Part shown: positions 10,888 through 22,366 of the stretch, piece by piece | Layout: each line of letters begins with the position of its first letter | How positions within the stretch are numbered: the first letter of the stretch is position 1 | Assembly: GCA_022495995.1 (NCBI GenBank) | Contig: JAFEMH010007430.1 | Location: 1 to 64,000, forward strand | Reading direction: 5' to 3' | Origin: Adenophora triphylla var. japonica | Taxonomy: Eukaryota; Streptophyta; Magnoliopsida; Asterales; Campanulaceae | Length of the DNA stretch: 64,000 nt | The notes under the pieces: generated by a model | Databases searched by the model: none | What the model was told of the DNA's origin: nothing | Seen by the model: the letters and a program-made list of their open reading frames with translations, nothing else | Program-made: the position numbers and the translations under genes

Positions 10888-11310
10888 ATGGTGACTTCAG
10901 AGGGACACGTATCTGAGGCTTCACTTGGGCACGAAGAAGTGAACAACAACAACATGAACGCAAACGCTGAGAACCTTAACTTGCCTCCTCCCCCACCGAA
11001 TCGTCCCCATGGTAGGGCCACACGCTCTACCAGTGTCGTTGATGGCAGAGGATTGCCTGACACAAGGAGAGGGAAAAGGCATATGGATGGGCAAGGAGTT
11101 CCACCTCCTCCAAAGCGTCCAGCTGCTCAGGTGAATGTGGGAAACAGGGCAGGCCCCTCCACCAACCCCATGAGCAAGAAGGAGATGATGTTGGAGCGAG
11201 CTCAGATTCTGGCCGACTTGATAGCCATGGAAGAGGCGGAAACGGCGACGTGCGCTGCGAAAGAGTGGCACGTACTCGGGTCTCTAATGGACAATGCACC
11301 AGAGTGCTAG
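10888..11310 (+). CDS. Gag N-terminal segment, element B
   Basis: The first ATG after the primer site opens 140 codons beginning MVTSEGHVSEASLG. It is Asn/Pro-rich (NNNNMNANAENLNLPPPPP, about residues 19-37) with basic patches RGKRHMDG and PPPPKRP, then MSKKEMMLERAQILADLIAMEEAE, a likely helix. This disordered N-terminus followed by a helix fits Tat gag. The frame ends at 11310; gag resumes at 11773, and 11311-11772 is arginine-rich in several frames (RSR/RRR-type blocks), suggesting a broken linker. Confidence 0.65.
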   Translation: MVTSEGHVSEASLGHEEVNNNNMNANAENLNLPPPPPNRPHGRATRSTSVVDGRGLPDTRRGKRHMDGQGVPPPPKRPAAQVNVGNRAGPSTNPMSKKEMMLERAQILADLIAMEEAETATCAAKEWHVLGSLMDNAPEC

Positions 11311-11772
11311 GCCAAATGAAGGTGTGGGACAAAATGGTGAGGACAGGATAGTTCGTCGAGCTCCCACTATTGTTCATGTGCCCGATAACGATTTAAGGGC
11401 TAGCCTCAGCGTAAACTTGAGGAGCGGGGAGGCTCAATCGATTTGAGGACTCAGTGCTGCGGCCAATAGAAGCAGACGGAGTTTCGCCGGCTAGGACGCA
11501 GAGGTCGGGATCTCATAGAGAGACGGGAATGGGCGCGGGTCGCCCGTAGGAGGGAAAGGCGCAGGTCGCCACATGGAGATAACAGCGCAGTCGCCATGCT
11601 CGTGCCGAGAGGCGCAGTCGCCTCAAAGAAGTAATGGCATAGATCTCCGGTAAGATCGAGAGAGGACCAATTCCCACGGGGACGAAGGAGTAGGCAGTGA
11701 CTCCCCTAGAAGTGAAGGCCGAAGTCAAATCTTTGCGCCCCCTCCAGGAGATGAAAGACCCGATGCTAGGGA

Positions 11773-12165
11773 ATGGCTATTGATGAAAAGAAGTTCGAAC
11801 AATGGGAGGAGGAGAAGAAAAAGGAGACTGGAAAGGTCGAACGAATTGACTTTGCTCTTCGACCTTTATCCAAAGAAATCAGAGATAGTCGACCTCCTCC
11901 TACTTTCAGGTTGCCACTTCTGGAGAAGTATTCGGGGTCGACCAATGCAAGGAGTCATATAGCACATCTGGAGGCCACCATGTGTTTTGTCGCCAATGAG
12001 GACGACAATATGTGCAAAGCCCTCCTAAGCACACTCAGGGCGGCCTTAACTTGGTTCAACGGTGCGGCCGCGGGTAGCATCAATACTTGGACATGCTTCA
12101 GACAAAGTTCTTGGATCGCTTCTCGGCTGCGGGAGCTCGGAAGATGGTGTCACCGATCTGAATAA
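11773..12165 (+). CDS. Gag capsid-like segment, element B
   Basis: Open frame MAIDEKKFEQWEEEKKK, then FRLPLLEKYSGSTNARSHIAHLEATM and DDNMCKALLSTLRAALTWFNG, GSINTW. This is the retrotransposon gag core (the 'P.L..Y.G..d...Hi..f...M' and 'A..WF..l..gSI' pattern). It is the structural protein of the virus-like particle. Near 12090 the frame slips into the longer 12062-13756 frame, which carries the rest of gag, so the two are one protein. Confidence 0.75.
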   Translation: MAIDEKKFEQWEEEKKKETGKVERIDFALRPLSKEIRDSRPPPTFRLPLLEKYSGSTNARSHIAHLEATMCFVANEDDNMCKALLSTLRAALTWFNGAAAGSINTWTCFRQSSWIASRLRELGRWCHRSE

Positions 12166-13756
12166 CTTGGTACAGGCGAAGAATGAAAGCTCCATGAGCT
12201 ACTTCACCAAGTTCAAGGAAATGGTCGATAAGATAGAGGAAGACCTCACTGATAGGGAAGTCATTAATTGCTTCCGAAATGGTATCTCCTCGGCGGACAT
12301 GGATTATGAACTCACAGTTCGTACAGTAACAACTCGACAGGAGTTGTTTGAGAAGGTGTATAATGTCGCTCTTGCTGAGGAAAGGAAAGAGAAAAAGAAT
12401 GGTAAAAGCCCCAAGGTGGAGGTCGCTGATGACAAAAAGGACTCCAACAAGAATGGAGGAAACAATAAAAATGGAAAGAACAGGACTAGGGCAACTGAGA
12501 AAGTGCCCGAGGCTTTCACTCCCCTTACGGTGAGTCGAACAGAGATTATGAACGCTGTCGAGCTGGCTCCTCCAGTCCCAATGAATCCAGGCAACAAGTT
12601 TAGGAGGGACAACAGCAAATACTGTGACTACCACAAAGACACTGGCCATCTTACAGAGGATTGTTTGGGTTTGAAGCGCATTATACAAAGAATGGTCGAC
12701 CAGGGGAGGCTCGACGCTTATGTGAAAAGGCCTCAAGCCGGTGGAGGCGAACAGCCAGCAGGTGGACAGCAAGGGCCGAGGCAGCCTAGATTGAACCTGG
12801 GGGTCATTACAGAGCAAGCAAGCAACACGGCCATCAAGCACAAGATCTTCCAACTCAACAAGGCCCCACATGTACCTCCCAGAAGAGAAGTCAGAGATGA
12901 AGCGATCAGCTTCTATCCCCATGAGTTGGCTACTAACATGGCAGCTAGAGAACAAGTTCTCGTCATCCCAGGTCTCATAGACGGATGTACGACGAGCAGA
13001 CTCTTAGTCGACACGGGGGCCTGCAAGGATATTTTGTTCTACAAAACTTTTAAAGAAATGGGTCTTAATGATGAGCAGTTGGAGAGATATGATGGTAGGT
13101 TGGAGGGCTTCACCAATCATCGAGTTGATGCAAAAGGCAAGATAGAGCTCGACGTCGACCTAGGCCAACACCCCCTCAGGATCGTATCAAAGGTACAATT
13201 TATAGTAATTGATGTAAATAGTGACTATGCCGCTATACTTGGTATCCCAGGTCAGGTCGCTCTTGGAATGGTGGCATCGATCCCTCATCAGCGAGTCATG
13301 TTCCCTACACCTGCTGGAATAGGGTATGTACAAGGCACAGCTCGAGCCTACCTTGATCATGTTCTCAGAGAAAGAAAGAAAAGGGAATTGGAAATCGAGA
13401 CTGTAGATGGTTATTTAAAGTTGTCTCAATCAGTCACCAAAACTACCAGACTGTCAACAATCACCGACGTGGAAGAGTTGACCTATCGCTCAAATGACGA
13501 AGTCATGCTTGAGTCGACACGTCACTCTAACACCACTGATGTCGATTCAGATGTAGTTATGGTCGACCAAGTCATCATAGGCAACCTATGCCTCCAGCTC
13601 GACAATAACTCGGGGGCCACCACCACCACCAGCGAGGTTGCAGACAAGTTAGATGATATGATAGCAGAAGAAGCTCCACATCCGAGGGCCGAGGAGAGAC
13701 AAAGGGTTAAGGAGATAATCATTGAGACTCTACAATTCGGGGATGGACCGAGCTAG
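12150..13756 (+). CDS. Gag C-terminus with zinc knuckle and aspartic protease, element B
   Basis: The in-frame coding part of the 12062-13756 frame begins about 12150 (NNLVQAKNESSMSYFTKFKEMVDKI). A Tat-type zinc-binding motif, KYCDYHKDTGHLTEDC, lies at about 12617-12665. The protease active site LLVDTGACKDILFY is at about 13000-13040 and ILGIPG at about 13235. It ends DGPS-stop at 13756, where copy comparison suggests a CAG-associated indel rather than a natural end, since RT should follow in frame. Codons 1-30 of the annotated frame are an out-of-frame lead-in. Confidence 0.8.
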
Positions 13757-14029
13757 AAGGCTGTGGATGAGCTAGAGTCGGTAATCACCAACCTTTCTTA
13801 CCCCGACCAAAAATTCGGATTGGGAAGCGGCTATCGGTTGAGGAGCGAGCGAAATCATCGAGCTACTCAAGGAAAGTAATGATGTCTTTGCATGGAGGGT
13901 AGAAGACATGAGGGAATCAAGGAGGAGGTCAGCTGTTCACGGGCCCCGGAAGTCAACCCGACCATAAAGCCTAGACCCCAAAATTGAGAAGCTTTGCTCG
14001 CGACAAGGAAGAGGCCATAAAACTGAGGT

Positions 14030-14640
14030 ACAAAAACTTTTGAATGCAGGGATAATCAAAGAGGCCACTCATACAACGTGGTTGGCCAACGTGGTCATGG
14101 TGAAGAAATCAAACGGCAAATGGCGGATGTGTGTCGACTTCACCACTCTCAATCTTGCTTGCCCCAAGGACGGCTATCCCCTTCCTAGAATCGACAAGCT
14201 AGTCGATTCCATTCTTTGGTCACTCAACCCTCGGCTTCCTCGACGCTTACTCGGGTTACCACAGTTAAGATGCATGAGGATGACATAATCAAGACGGCAT
14301 TTCAAGCATTTGGAGGCATCTACTGCTACAACATGATGCCATTTGGATTGAAGAATGCGAGGGGCAACTTATCAAAGGATGGTGAACAAAGTCTTTGCTT
14401 CTCAAATTGGCCGAAACATGGAGGCCTACGTCGACGATATGGTCATCAAAACAAAGGCGGACGTCACGTGGTCGACCTAAGGAAACGTTCGCCAATTTAA
14501 GAGCAAACGACATGAAACTCAACCCTAGCAAGTGTGTATTTGGTGTAGCTATTTGGAAAGTTCCTTGGGTTCATGGTATCTCAACGGGGTATAGAAGCTA
14601 ATCCGAGAAAAAATCAAGGCTTTAGTCGACATGAAGGCTC
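14030..14640 (+). pseudogene. Reverse transcriptase, element B (frameshifted)
   Basis: Motifs in succession: NAGIIKEATHTTWLANVVMV (14043-), KWRMCVDF, PLPRIDKLVDSI (about 14178-14213), MHEDDIIKTAFQ (about 14272), MMPFGLKNA (about 14333-14359) and the catalytic AYVDDMVIKTK at about 14422-14454. The frame shifts near 14220, 14360 and 14460. Spacing matches copy A. The short frames 14040-14288 and 14216-14500 are parts of this domain. Confidence 0.85.
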
Positions 14641-14649
14641 CCACCGGTT

Positions 14650-15270
14650 TCAAAGAGATGCGGCGACTTAACGGAAGGGTAGCGGCTCTTGGTCGTTTCA
14701 TATCAAAGTCGGCGAGAGAGGTCTCTCCCCTTCTTCAAAGCATTGAGGGGACGAAAAGTTTTGAATGGACGACCGAATGTTATTCGTCGTTCCAACGGTG
14801 AAGGATTACCTCGCTACTCCACCTCTCTGAGTAGCCCGACCACCGGTGAAACTTTGTTTGTGTATTTATCCGTGGGAGATAAATCGGTGGCGGCGGTTTT
14901 GGTTAGAGAAGATGAGGGGTTTCAAAAGCCGGTATACTACATCGGCAAGGCCCTATCGAGATGTGGAGAAGCGAGATACTACAATCTTTGAGAAGGTCGC
15001 CTATGCCCTAGTCGTGGCTTCAAGGAAGGCTGCGAGCTTATTTTCTCTCGGCTCATCCAATTGTGGTTCTTACAAATGCTCCCCTAAGAAAAATTCTTCA
15101 CAAGCCGGAGAGTTCGGGTCGACTTCTCAATTGGTCAATTGCCCTACTTGAATTTGACATTGAGTATCGACCTCGAAAGGCGTTGAAGGCTCAAGCTCTA
15201 GGCGACTTCTTGAGTCGAGCTTACGTTCACCAAGGAAGACGACGAGCGGCGAGCTCCAAAAGAGAAGGCT
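14650..15270 (+). pseudogene. RNase H domain, element B
   Basis: LNGRVAALGRFISKS occurs near 14667; the frame 14689-14991 then holds LFVYLSVGDKSVAAVLV and KPVYYIGKALSRCGEARYY; 15063-15272 holds VLTNAPLRKILHKP and FDIEYRPRKALKAQALGDFL. These are the RNase H/connection segments of Ty3 pol. At 14658 the reading is MRRLNG where MQRLNG is expected (CGG for CAG), and at 14703-14720 TCGGCGAGAG stands where the family has TCAGCAGAG. Confidence 0.8.
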
Positions 15271-15319
15271 AAAGGGAAGGAGTTAGAGTCCCCAGTCGCC
15301 GTGATCTACACGACGATTG

Positions 15320-15710
15320 TTGGAAGGTCTATTCGGATGGATCGGCAACTAAGAATAGCGATGGAGCGGGGATAGAGCTAATTGAACCCGAATGCAGGAC
15401 GGTATACGAGGAGTCATTAAGGTTCAAATTCGATGCTTCCAACAACCGGGCCGAATATGAAGCTTTGATAGCGGCTATAGAATACGCCAAGTGTTTTGGA
15501 GCGACTAAGATCATGGCCTCTTGTGATTCACAAGGTGATAGTCAACCAGTCGAGGCGAGTACGAGGTACTTAGTGCCACACCGATCAAATCTTGCGACCT
15601 GGTGAAGGAACCGATAAAAGATTTGGAATTACAGGAGATTCAAAGAATTGGACGAGAAGACAATGAGCTAGGCCGACCTCCTCTCGAAGTTAGCCACTTC
15701 GGATGAACCA
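15320..15710 (+). pseudogene. Second RNase H domain, element B
   Basis: Plus-strand fragments FDASNNRAEYEALIAAIEY (about 15432) and ASCDSQ, then IGREDNELGRPPL, where a one-base insertion at about 15672 ('gagctaggccgac' versus 'gagctagccgac' in A) breaks NELADLL. Same extra RNase H as in copy A. The minus-strand frame 15514-15329 is a shadow. Confidence 0.75.
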
Positions 15711-15949
15711 CATGATGAACCTATCTCCTTCCTCGAAAGTCCGGCCTATGAAAGAGTAAAAATTCAATGCATAGATGGTCCCTCAAGAAATTGGACTCGG
15801 GAGAAGTGTTGGATCGAGGAAATGAAGGCATACATAGAAAGTGGAGAGGCTGCCGGATGACGAGAAAAAGGCTCGAGCTATCAAAAAGAAAGCTCCAAGG
15901 TATGTCATTCAAGGAGGCGACACTGTTCGGAAGATCTTATACTCAACCA

Positions 15950-17039
15950 TTACTAAAGTGCATCCACCCTCAAGAGGTCGCCCTATTGATACACGAAGTA
16001 CATAGTGGAATTTGTGGTGGACACCGGGGGCGGGACTCTTGTGACAAGTTAATCACTTTGGGGTACTACGGCCACACATGAGAGGCCGACACTCACAACT
16101 TTGTTCGGCAATGTGATCAATGCCAAAGGTTTGCCAACCTTCCCCATGTGCCTACAACGAAGCGGAGACTCTGTGATCGCGGCTTGGCCATTTGACATGT
16201 GGGGCGTCGACACGATTGGACCCTTCCCTCCCGCCCGAGGAAGCTGCAAGTATGTGATCGTCGCCATAGATTACTTCACTAAATGGGTTGAGGCCAAACC
16301 ATTAGCTCGCATCACGAGAGGAAAATGCTATCAACTTTATTCATGACTTCATTTGGTGTCGGTTTGGTTTTCCTCGAGCTATAGTGTCCGACAATGGTTT
16401 ACAGTTCTCCCAGACCTTCGAAGCAGAGATGAAGCGAGTTCGAATCAAACATTGGAAATCTTCTGTCGCCTATCCTCAAGGAAATGGCCAAGCTGAGGCA
16501 GCAAATAAACTTGTTCTATCTTTGCTCAAGACAGGACTCGTAGGTCGACGTAACAATTGGTTGGACGAACTCCCCTTTGCTCTTTGGGCGATCCGTACAA
16601 CCACTCGGGGGCCTACGGGAAACCCCTTTTGCTCTCACATATGGGTCGAGGCCGTGGCACTGTGAGCTCGAGATTCCCCACTGCTAGAGTGACTTTCTTC
16701 AATCAAGAGCAAAATGATACCAATAGATTGATCGACCTGGATCTAGTCGACGAGAAGCGAGAAACAGCCTACCTCCGAATGGTCAACTACAAGCAGCGAA
16801 CTAAGAGCTACCACGACAAGAAGGTCAAGGCAAGGTCGTTCCAAGTTGGAGATTATGTGTTGAGAAAGATTGAGGCAACGGGTAGAAGGACCCAGCAGAA
16901 CAAGCTATCTCCTAACTGGGAAGGTCCATATGTAGTCACTCGAGTCGTCAAGGAAGGCACCTACATAATAGCTCATCCCGGAGGTGACGAGTTGAAACAT
17001 CCTTGGCATGCCACTCACCTCATCAAATACTACTTCTAG
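15950..17039 (+). pseudogene. Integrase, element B (nearly readable core and C-terminus)
   Basis: Zinc region HEVHSGICGGHRG (about 15993) and CDQCQRF (about 16114). Core: WGVDTIGPFPPARG (16198-), SDNGLQFSQTF (16385-) and NGQAEAANKLV (16483-) give the D,D35E triad. Frame 16384-16665 also has ELPFALWAIRTTT. The C-terminal module lies in 16557-17039 with NWEGPYVVTRVVKEG and the terminus HLIKYYF. Breaks are at about 16180, 16315 and 16650. It is better preserved than in copy A. Confidence 0.85.
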
Positions 17040-17900
17040 CTTTCAGTTTCAAAGTTCAAGCTCATGTTAGTTCTAGTTTCAAGTTGATGTAAACATGTTC
17101 CCTACTTCAATAAAAAGTGCAGTTTATTCGATCAAACATAGTGTTACACCAATCCTAGCAAGCTCGATTCTTAATCAGCTTGGTTCATTTAACAAGTCCG
17201 ACTCTTAGTCGACTTCGTTCCAACAAACTCGACTCTTAGTCAGTTTGTTCTAATTAAGCTCGATTCTTAATCAGCTTTGCCCATTTAACAAGTCCGACTC
17301 TTAGTCGACTTCGTTCTAACAAACTCGACTCTTAGTCAGTTTGTTCTAATTAGCTCGATTCTTAATCAGCTTTGTCCAGTTAACAGGTCCGACTCTTAGT
17401 CGACTTCGTTCTAACAAACCCGACTCTTAGTCAGTTTGTTCTAATTAGCTCGATTCTTAATCAGCTTTGTTCAATTAACAAGTCCGACTCTTAGTCGACT
17501 TCGTTCTAACAAACTCGACTCTTAGTCAGTTTGTTCTAATTAGCTAGACCCTAGGTCAGCTTCAATAGTGTGAGCAGGTTCGACTCATAGTCAATCTCAT
17601 TCAAAAAAAAAAGTTAAGCAAGTCTGAGGTCGACTAAATAAATAAAGATCAAGTCACCTCTAGGCTCGAGTTTACTCATTCATCCTATCTATCTCTAGCT
17701 CGATGTTTATTTTAAAAGCATACAACATGCAGTAAATAATGTCAGCTATGATAGAGATAAGTCTCCCAAAGCGGGCTAAGACTTAGACAAAATAAATTTA
17801 CAAAAGTATCTTGCCTCCCAAAAAATAGGGCCAAGGCATTCAAATATTCAAGGAATCAATAGAGCAAAAATGTTAGTTGGGACTTGTTCATTACAATTCA
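17040..17900 (+). repeat. 3' spacer of element B with 95-bp tandem repeats
   Basis: Equivalent of 3569-4437 in copy A: four units of about 95 bp at 17158-17560 built on GACTCTTAGTC, then AT-rich spacer. Very few differences from copy A, including an A-run length change at about 17605. No gene seen on either strand. Confidence 0.85.
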
Positions 17901-17904
17901 GCTA

Positions 17905-18735
17905 AGAAATTCAAGAGTTTTGGTTGACGTCGGTGCAGTGCGTCGGTAGCGGCTTGTCCCTCCACCTCTCCTTGTTCTTTGGGGACCTATGGGTTTGCAG
18001 GCTACGAATAAACACACTCATTATCTTCACCCATGGTGGCGGCATCCTCAAGTTCTTGTAGAAACAACATCAAAATTCTGTCGGCCACGGGGGAGCTTCC
18101 CACTTCTCACGGTGGTCCTCTTCATCCTCTTGGGCAATGAAGACCAAGTCATTTTCAAGATAGGGGACGAGCGAGTGACCCCTGCGAGCTTCCATGTCGA
18201 GCCAGGACTCGAGAAAACCAACGAGCTAATTGCTCGATGGTAAGCTGTAGGCTGTGGGATCCACCGGTGCTCGGCGAGCCATGTGCCTCTTGCCGACCTC
18301 AAGAAAATCTTGTGCTTTGGCCACAATGGCATTATAGAACTCGTCTCCCTCCTTGAACTTATCCACGGCATCGGGGCCGGCCTTCTCGAGCCTCCTTCCA
18401 TTTAGCTCGAGGCGAGTTGTGCTCCTCGTTAAGCTCTTTCAAAAAAGAATCTTTATACGCGAGAAGTTTGGAGACAGGTGGTAAGCTCGACCTTCGTCTT
18501 CTCATGAGCAAGGCGTTCGGCATCCCTTTACGAGGTCACTTCCTTGAGTTTGGATTCTGTAGCTTCAAGGTCGGACAAGGCTTTTGTCTTTACCATCTCA
18601 TTGGCTTCATACGAATTGTCTAGATCGTTGTACTTCTCCTTCATATCCGCAAGCTCTTTAGCCTTTTTGGAATAATCTTTGAGGGCCTGCCTCTCCCTCT
18701 CAATGGAGGCCCTCCGGGGAGCTCTTAACACCTGC
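17905..18735 (-). pseudogene. aORF last exon, element B (broken)
   Basis: Homologous to 4438-5268. The coiled-coil part remains open (18743-18528, ERERQALKDYSKKAKEL and LEATESKLKEVTS), followed by the same TAA seen in copy A. The downstream 176-codon segment of copy A is broken here. Between 17935 and 18120 at least four CAG of copy A read CGG here (for example 4476 versus 17950, 4566 versus 18040) and two CTG read ACG/ACA, so the breakage may be sequencing error. Confidence 0.55.
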
Positions 18736-18849
18736 TCGACCATGGTGAGATTCTATATTCCGGATAAATCAAGGAAGTGTTAGCATGTAATTTCAGTTGA
18801 TCGAGTAAGAGAATAAGCGACTAGAAAGAAAGAGAAAGTGGGAAGTTAC

Positions 18850-19400
18850 CTCGCAATGAGCCATCCCAGATCGAGCTGAGAATTCTTCAGGCGTTATGCC
18901 CTTATCAGCAAAATGAGCCAGCAGACCCACATCCACAGCTCTTCTCACAATCACACGACCCAAGTTCATGCAGGTAGCGGCGACTCGAGCAATTGAGTCC
19001 TTCGAGAGGAGGGACGTCACTCAACCTCCTCATCATTTCATCCGGAGACTCTTTACTTGGGGAGAGGAAGTTGGTGGAGGCAATTGGCTCGAGGACGCAG
19101 ATTACCCTTCTTGGATCGAGACCTCTTCCGCGAGCTCAAAGGACGATCATCATCATCTTCTTCCATGGCATCATCATCAATATTGACGATGTTCTGAGGA
19201 CTAACCACACTTACCCCAGCACCCGAGGTTACAGCATTGGCATCAGAGATTGGGTCAGAACTCAAGTAGGTCTAAGCGACTGTTGGACTCATCACCTCCT
19301 TCATTAACATTGGCGAGAGGGTCCCACTCGGCGAGGATTTTCCAACTCGAGTCTCTTCCATGGGGATCATCCCGACGGGTCCTTGGGCGGCAAATTGTTC
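18850..19400 (-). pseudogene. aORF middle exon, element B
   Basis: Frame 19265-19053 reads SDPISDANAVTSGAGVSVVS then DDDAMEEDDDDRPLSSRKRSRS, extending further upstream than the open part of copy A and supporting that the region before the acidic block is coding. The 3' end repeats SARSGMAHCE followed by GTAACT. Small indels separate the pieces. Confidence 0.5.
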
Positions 19401-19854
19401 CTCGCGGCTGGCCTCCCTCTCTCTACTCGCTCTAGCATTGGGCGCCCGTGGGCTTTCTTAGCTTTCTTCTTATCGACACCCCTACTATTCGAACCATTCT
19501 TGCTTCTTGTTCGGGAGTCAAAGCTGTATGACATCAAAGTAATCAAGTATTAGCTCGGCAAGTCAAAGCGAGTTCTATGTACGAGCTAAAGCATTCTATA
19601 ACGAAGTAATTGATACGATGCAAAGCAGTTCTATGTACGAATTAACTAATTCTACATACGAGCAGACAATTTGATAAGTACAGAGTGGCAATTCGAGATA
19701 GTTCTATGTACGAGCTAACTAGTTCTACGTACGAGCAGGCGACGGACGAGCTAAGAGTTGTGTATGCAGCTCAAAATATTTTTGTGCGCCTATAAAGAGC
19801 TACTTATGCAAGTTAACGGTGGACGAGCTAATGAAGGGAAACGAGTAAACCCTT

Positions 19855-21170
19855 ACCACCAATGTGTTCTCCATTTTCCTTGCAATAATTGTCTGTCTTC
19901 TGGCAAAATTGGCAATTCTCCTCAAATCTACCCAAAGAGTGAGTAACCCAATCGGGGTACATCGGCCTCTCAACACGGGAACAAGGGGCTCCACTACTCC
20001 ATCTCCGGGCATCATCCCGGCTTGGATATAGTTGTATTTGGTTGTTCCTAAGGATTCCCAGTGATAGGCCCATCCTTGACCAACGCACAGGCTTTTTGTA
20101 CAAAGTTTGGTACCAAGGAGGCTCCCGGTTGTCCTCACCGATAACATCAGATTCATCATTGGGCAACGGAAATTCCCATCGGCCTGCTCTCAACCAAGAC
20201 TACATGCGAGTTCCAGCAATTGTGCTTATTGGGAAAGTTGGCAAACAACTTGGGAGAGTTGGGCTTGGAGGGGGTACTAATTCCCCAATCATGCTTATCA
20301 AGCTTAGCACCAAAAATTCTTTAAAAACCTTCATACAAGGCTCATGGCCCAAAACCTACACACCATTGCAAAACATACCGGTACTCTACGGTGTTGGCCC
20401 CAAGTTGAAGGGGAGGGCATCCATACACTCGAGGAACTCATTGATAAAGGGATCCAACGGCAACCTCAACCCGGCCTCGAATCGCCCATAAAAGAAAGCG
20501 ACCTTAGTAGCATCTCTAGTGAAGGTAGCACGGTATTTGGCCATAAATTCTTTCGACTAAGGATGGTCACCCTAAAGTCGCCCTATCTACCCCACGAAGT
20601 TGTAGATCACATCATAACGGGATTCCATATTTTTCCTCCCACGGGTAGGTCTTTGGGGCACATAGCCCCTCTCGTTCTTGCTCGGCACCACATCGGACCC
20701 AAATGCATTTACTATCCACGGGGCTGAAGAAGTTGAAGCTGTGGCTCCACCTTGGGTCGTCATATACGTACAAACAAAAGAGGAAACAGGGGAGTCAGTC
20801 CTATGATCATGTTCAGTCGACCTACCTAAGGACGACCTAGACTCCCCTGGAAAGCCTATCCTATTCCTAAGGAAGGAGGGTTTGAGGACATCCCTAACAT
20901 AGAACAAAGTAATATGGTCGAGCGGTTCATGGAATAGATGGAAGGTGACGATATTTGAATCATCAACTACCAGGTTTTCAACGTCCCCTACAATGGGCAA
21001 ACCTATCTCACTAAAATTTAATTCCCACTTGGTTAAAATGGAGGCACATTCATCCAAAGACAGTTCTCTCCACTCACCGTTCATATTCTTGTAAACCCTA
21101 CGGTTAATAGTGCAGTACCCATACCAAGCTCTGGCTCGCTACTAAAGGTTCTAGCCGTGGCGGAAATCAA
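19855..21170 (-). pseudogene. aORF first exon, element B (broken)
   Basis: Homolog of the 450-residue first exon of copy A. The frame MNGEWRELSLDECASILTKW...NVVG-type segment is open from 21084 to 20587, then fragments lie in other frames (20193-19828, 20159-19800), including TTKYNYIQ and PVLRGRCTPIGLLTLWVDLRR. The donor position reads GTAAGG. Differences from copy A cluster at CAG/CTG triplets: CCACGAAG for CCACAGAAG, AAGTCGCCC for AAGTCTGCCC. Confidence 0.6.
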
Positions 21171-21627
21171 AGATAGAACGCAAATTAAAGCCCTAAAGAA
21201 AGAAGGGGAAAGAAATACCTTTGCAAAGGTCGGAGTAGGAAAAGTCGGTACCCAAAGACGGAAGCCCAATTTAACTCAAATGCTTCTTCGCTATTTTCGC
21301 TGGGAGATTCTCGAGCTTGAAAACGGTAAAAGTTCTAAACGAGAGAAGGAATGTGCAATTTATATTTTCCAAGATTGGAAAGGAAAAAGAAAATTCAAAA
21401 ATAATTTCCATATTAATGGCGGAAACGGTTTCCGAGAAGGAGTTCCAAGTGTCAGAATTGCAATCATTATTAAAACCGGCGCTCCTTCATCTCCTACCGT
21501 TCATCGCCAACGACTGGGATTGTGCCACGTCATCATTGTCGACCTACTTCAAAAACTTGCAGCGACACACGAGTAAAACCATTCTTATCAAACATTTTCT
21601 TAACTTCCAAGTCGACGAAGTCAACTC
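21171..21627. other. Spacer between aORF start and polypurine tract, element B
   Basis: Counterpart of 7721-8175. Short plus-strand frames only (21157-21576, 21317-21646), without recognisable domains. Confidence 0.5.
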
Positions 21628-21643
21628 GAAAGTTGGGGGCCAT
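21628..21643 (+). promoter_or_regulatory. Polypurine tract, element B
   Basis: GAAAGTTGGGGGCCAT abuts the 3' LTR. Confidence 0.75.
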
Positions 21644-22306
21644 TGAACATACCAAAAGTGTCGAGTTGGGCCAAACGAGTAAAGCCCAATCACGGACAGC
21701 CTGGACTCTCACATTCTCAATAAGGCTGGCCCAATCAAAACAGGGCCCAAAGCCCATCTCAAGGATCGATCGACTAAGCCCATAGTCCGGCTCACCGGGC
21801 CCCGACTTAACTTAGTCCGACCTCGGAATCCATATTATAACTCGGGTACGAACCATGTTTCCTCTGCAGACGGTCGGAGTCGACCATTCCTCGAATGGCG
21901 ACCTCGACCTAAATTAACAAGTGACGACTTGATACTTGAAGGCGTATCTGGTTGAACAATTCTCATAACCACATCCCTACAAATCAGGGACCGTTATAGA
22001 CACGTTCCCATTACCAATAACCGCCGCTACAATCACGGAGCACATGTCGCCTCCCCAAAAATACATCACTCTTGACTATAAATACTTCATCACTACTAAA
22101 CGGTGAAAGGTAACTGCCATTTTGTTATCTGAATTCCATATTCAATACATTTTGAGCTTTATACAACTGTGATCTTACTCTCACGCCCGAGCGTCTTCGC
22201 CGGAGACACATCCGGCTAGTCGTGGGTTCTGATTTCAGGTCAAGGAGCCAGGTGATCAGTCCTGCCACGTGGAGGAAGATTGATAAACACAATTCCTGCA
22301 GCATCA
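21644..22306 (+). mobile_element. 3' LTR of element B (663 bp)
   Basis: TGAACATACC...GCATCA, TATA box at 22077-22084. GTCCC follows at 22307-22311. Differences from the 5' LTR include CCTCGGAATCC for CCTCAGAATCC and CACCGGGCC for CACCAGGCC, both CAG to CGG. Confidence 0.95.
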
Positions 22307-22366
22307 GTCCCTAATGTGAATAAAAAAAAAACAAATATAAATAAAAAGGACGAAATACTTACAACC

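Larger units (their letters stand above)
10168..22306 (+). mobile_element. Complete Tat-lineage Ty3/gypsy element B (12.1 kb)
   Basis: Both LTRs (10168-10822, 21644-22306) have TG...CA ends, and GTCCC occurs directly before (10163-10167) and after (22307-22311), a perfect 5-bp target duplication. Removing B rejoins the spacer between E's env-position ORF and its polypurine tract. Order: LTR, primer site, gag, protease, RT, RNase H, second RNase H, integrase, 95-bp repeats, antisense aORF, polypurine tract, LTR. The LTRs differ mainly at CAG/CTG sites, so real divergence is low and insertion recent. Gag-protease is the best preserved part; pol and aORF are frameshifted as written. Confidence 0.95.

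Noticed and set aside
12098..12955. 285-codon minus-strand frame
   Set aside because: Shadow of gag on the opposite strand of element B.
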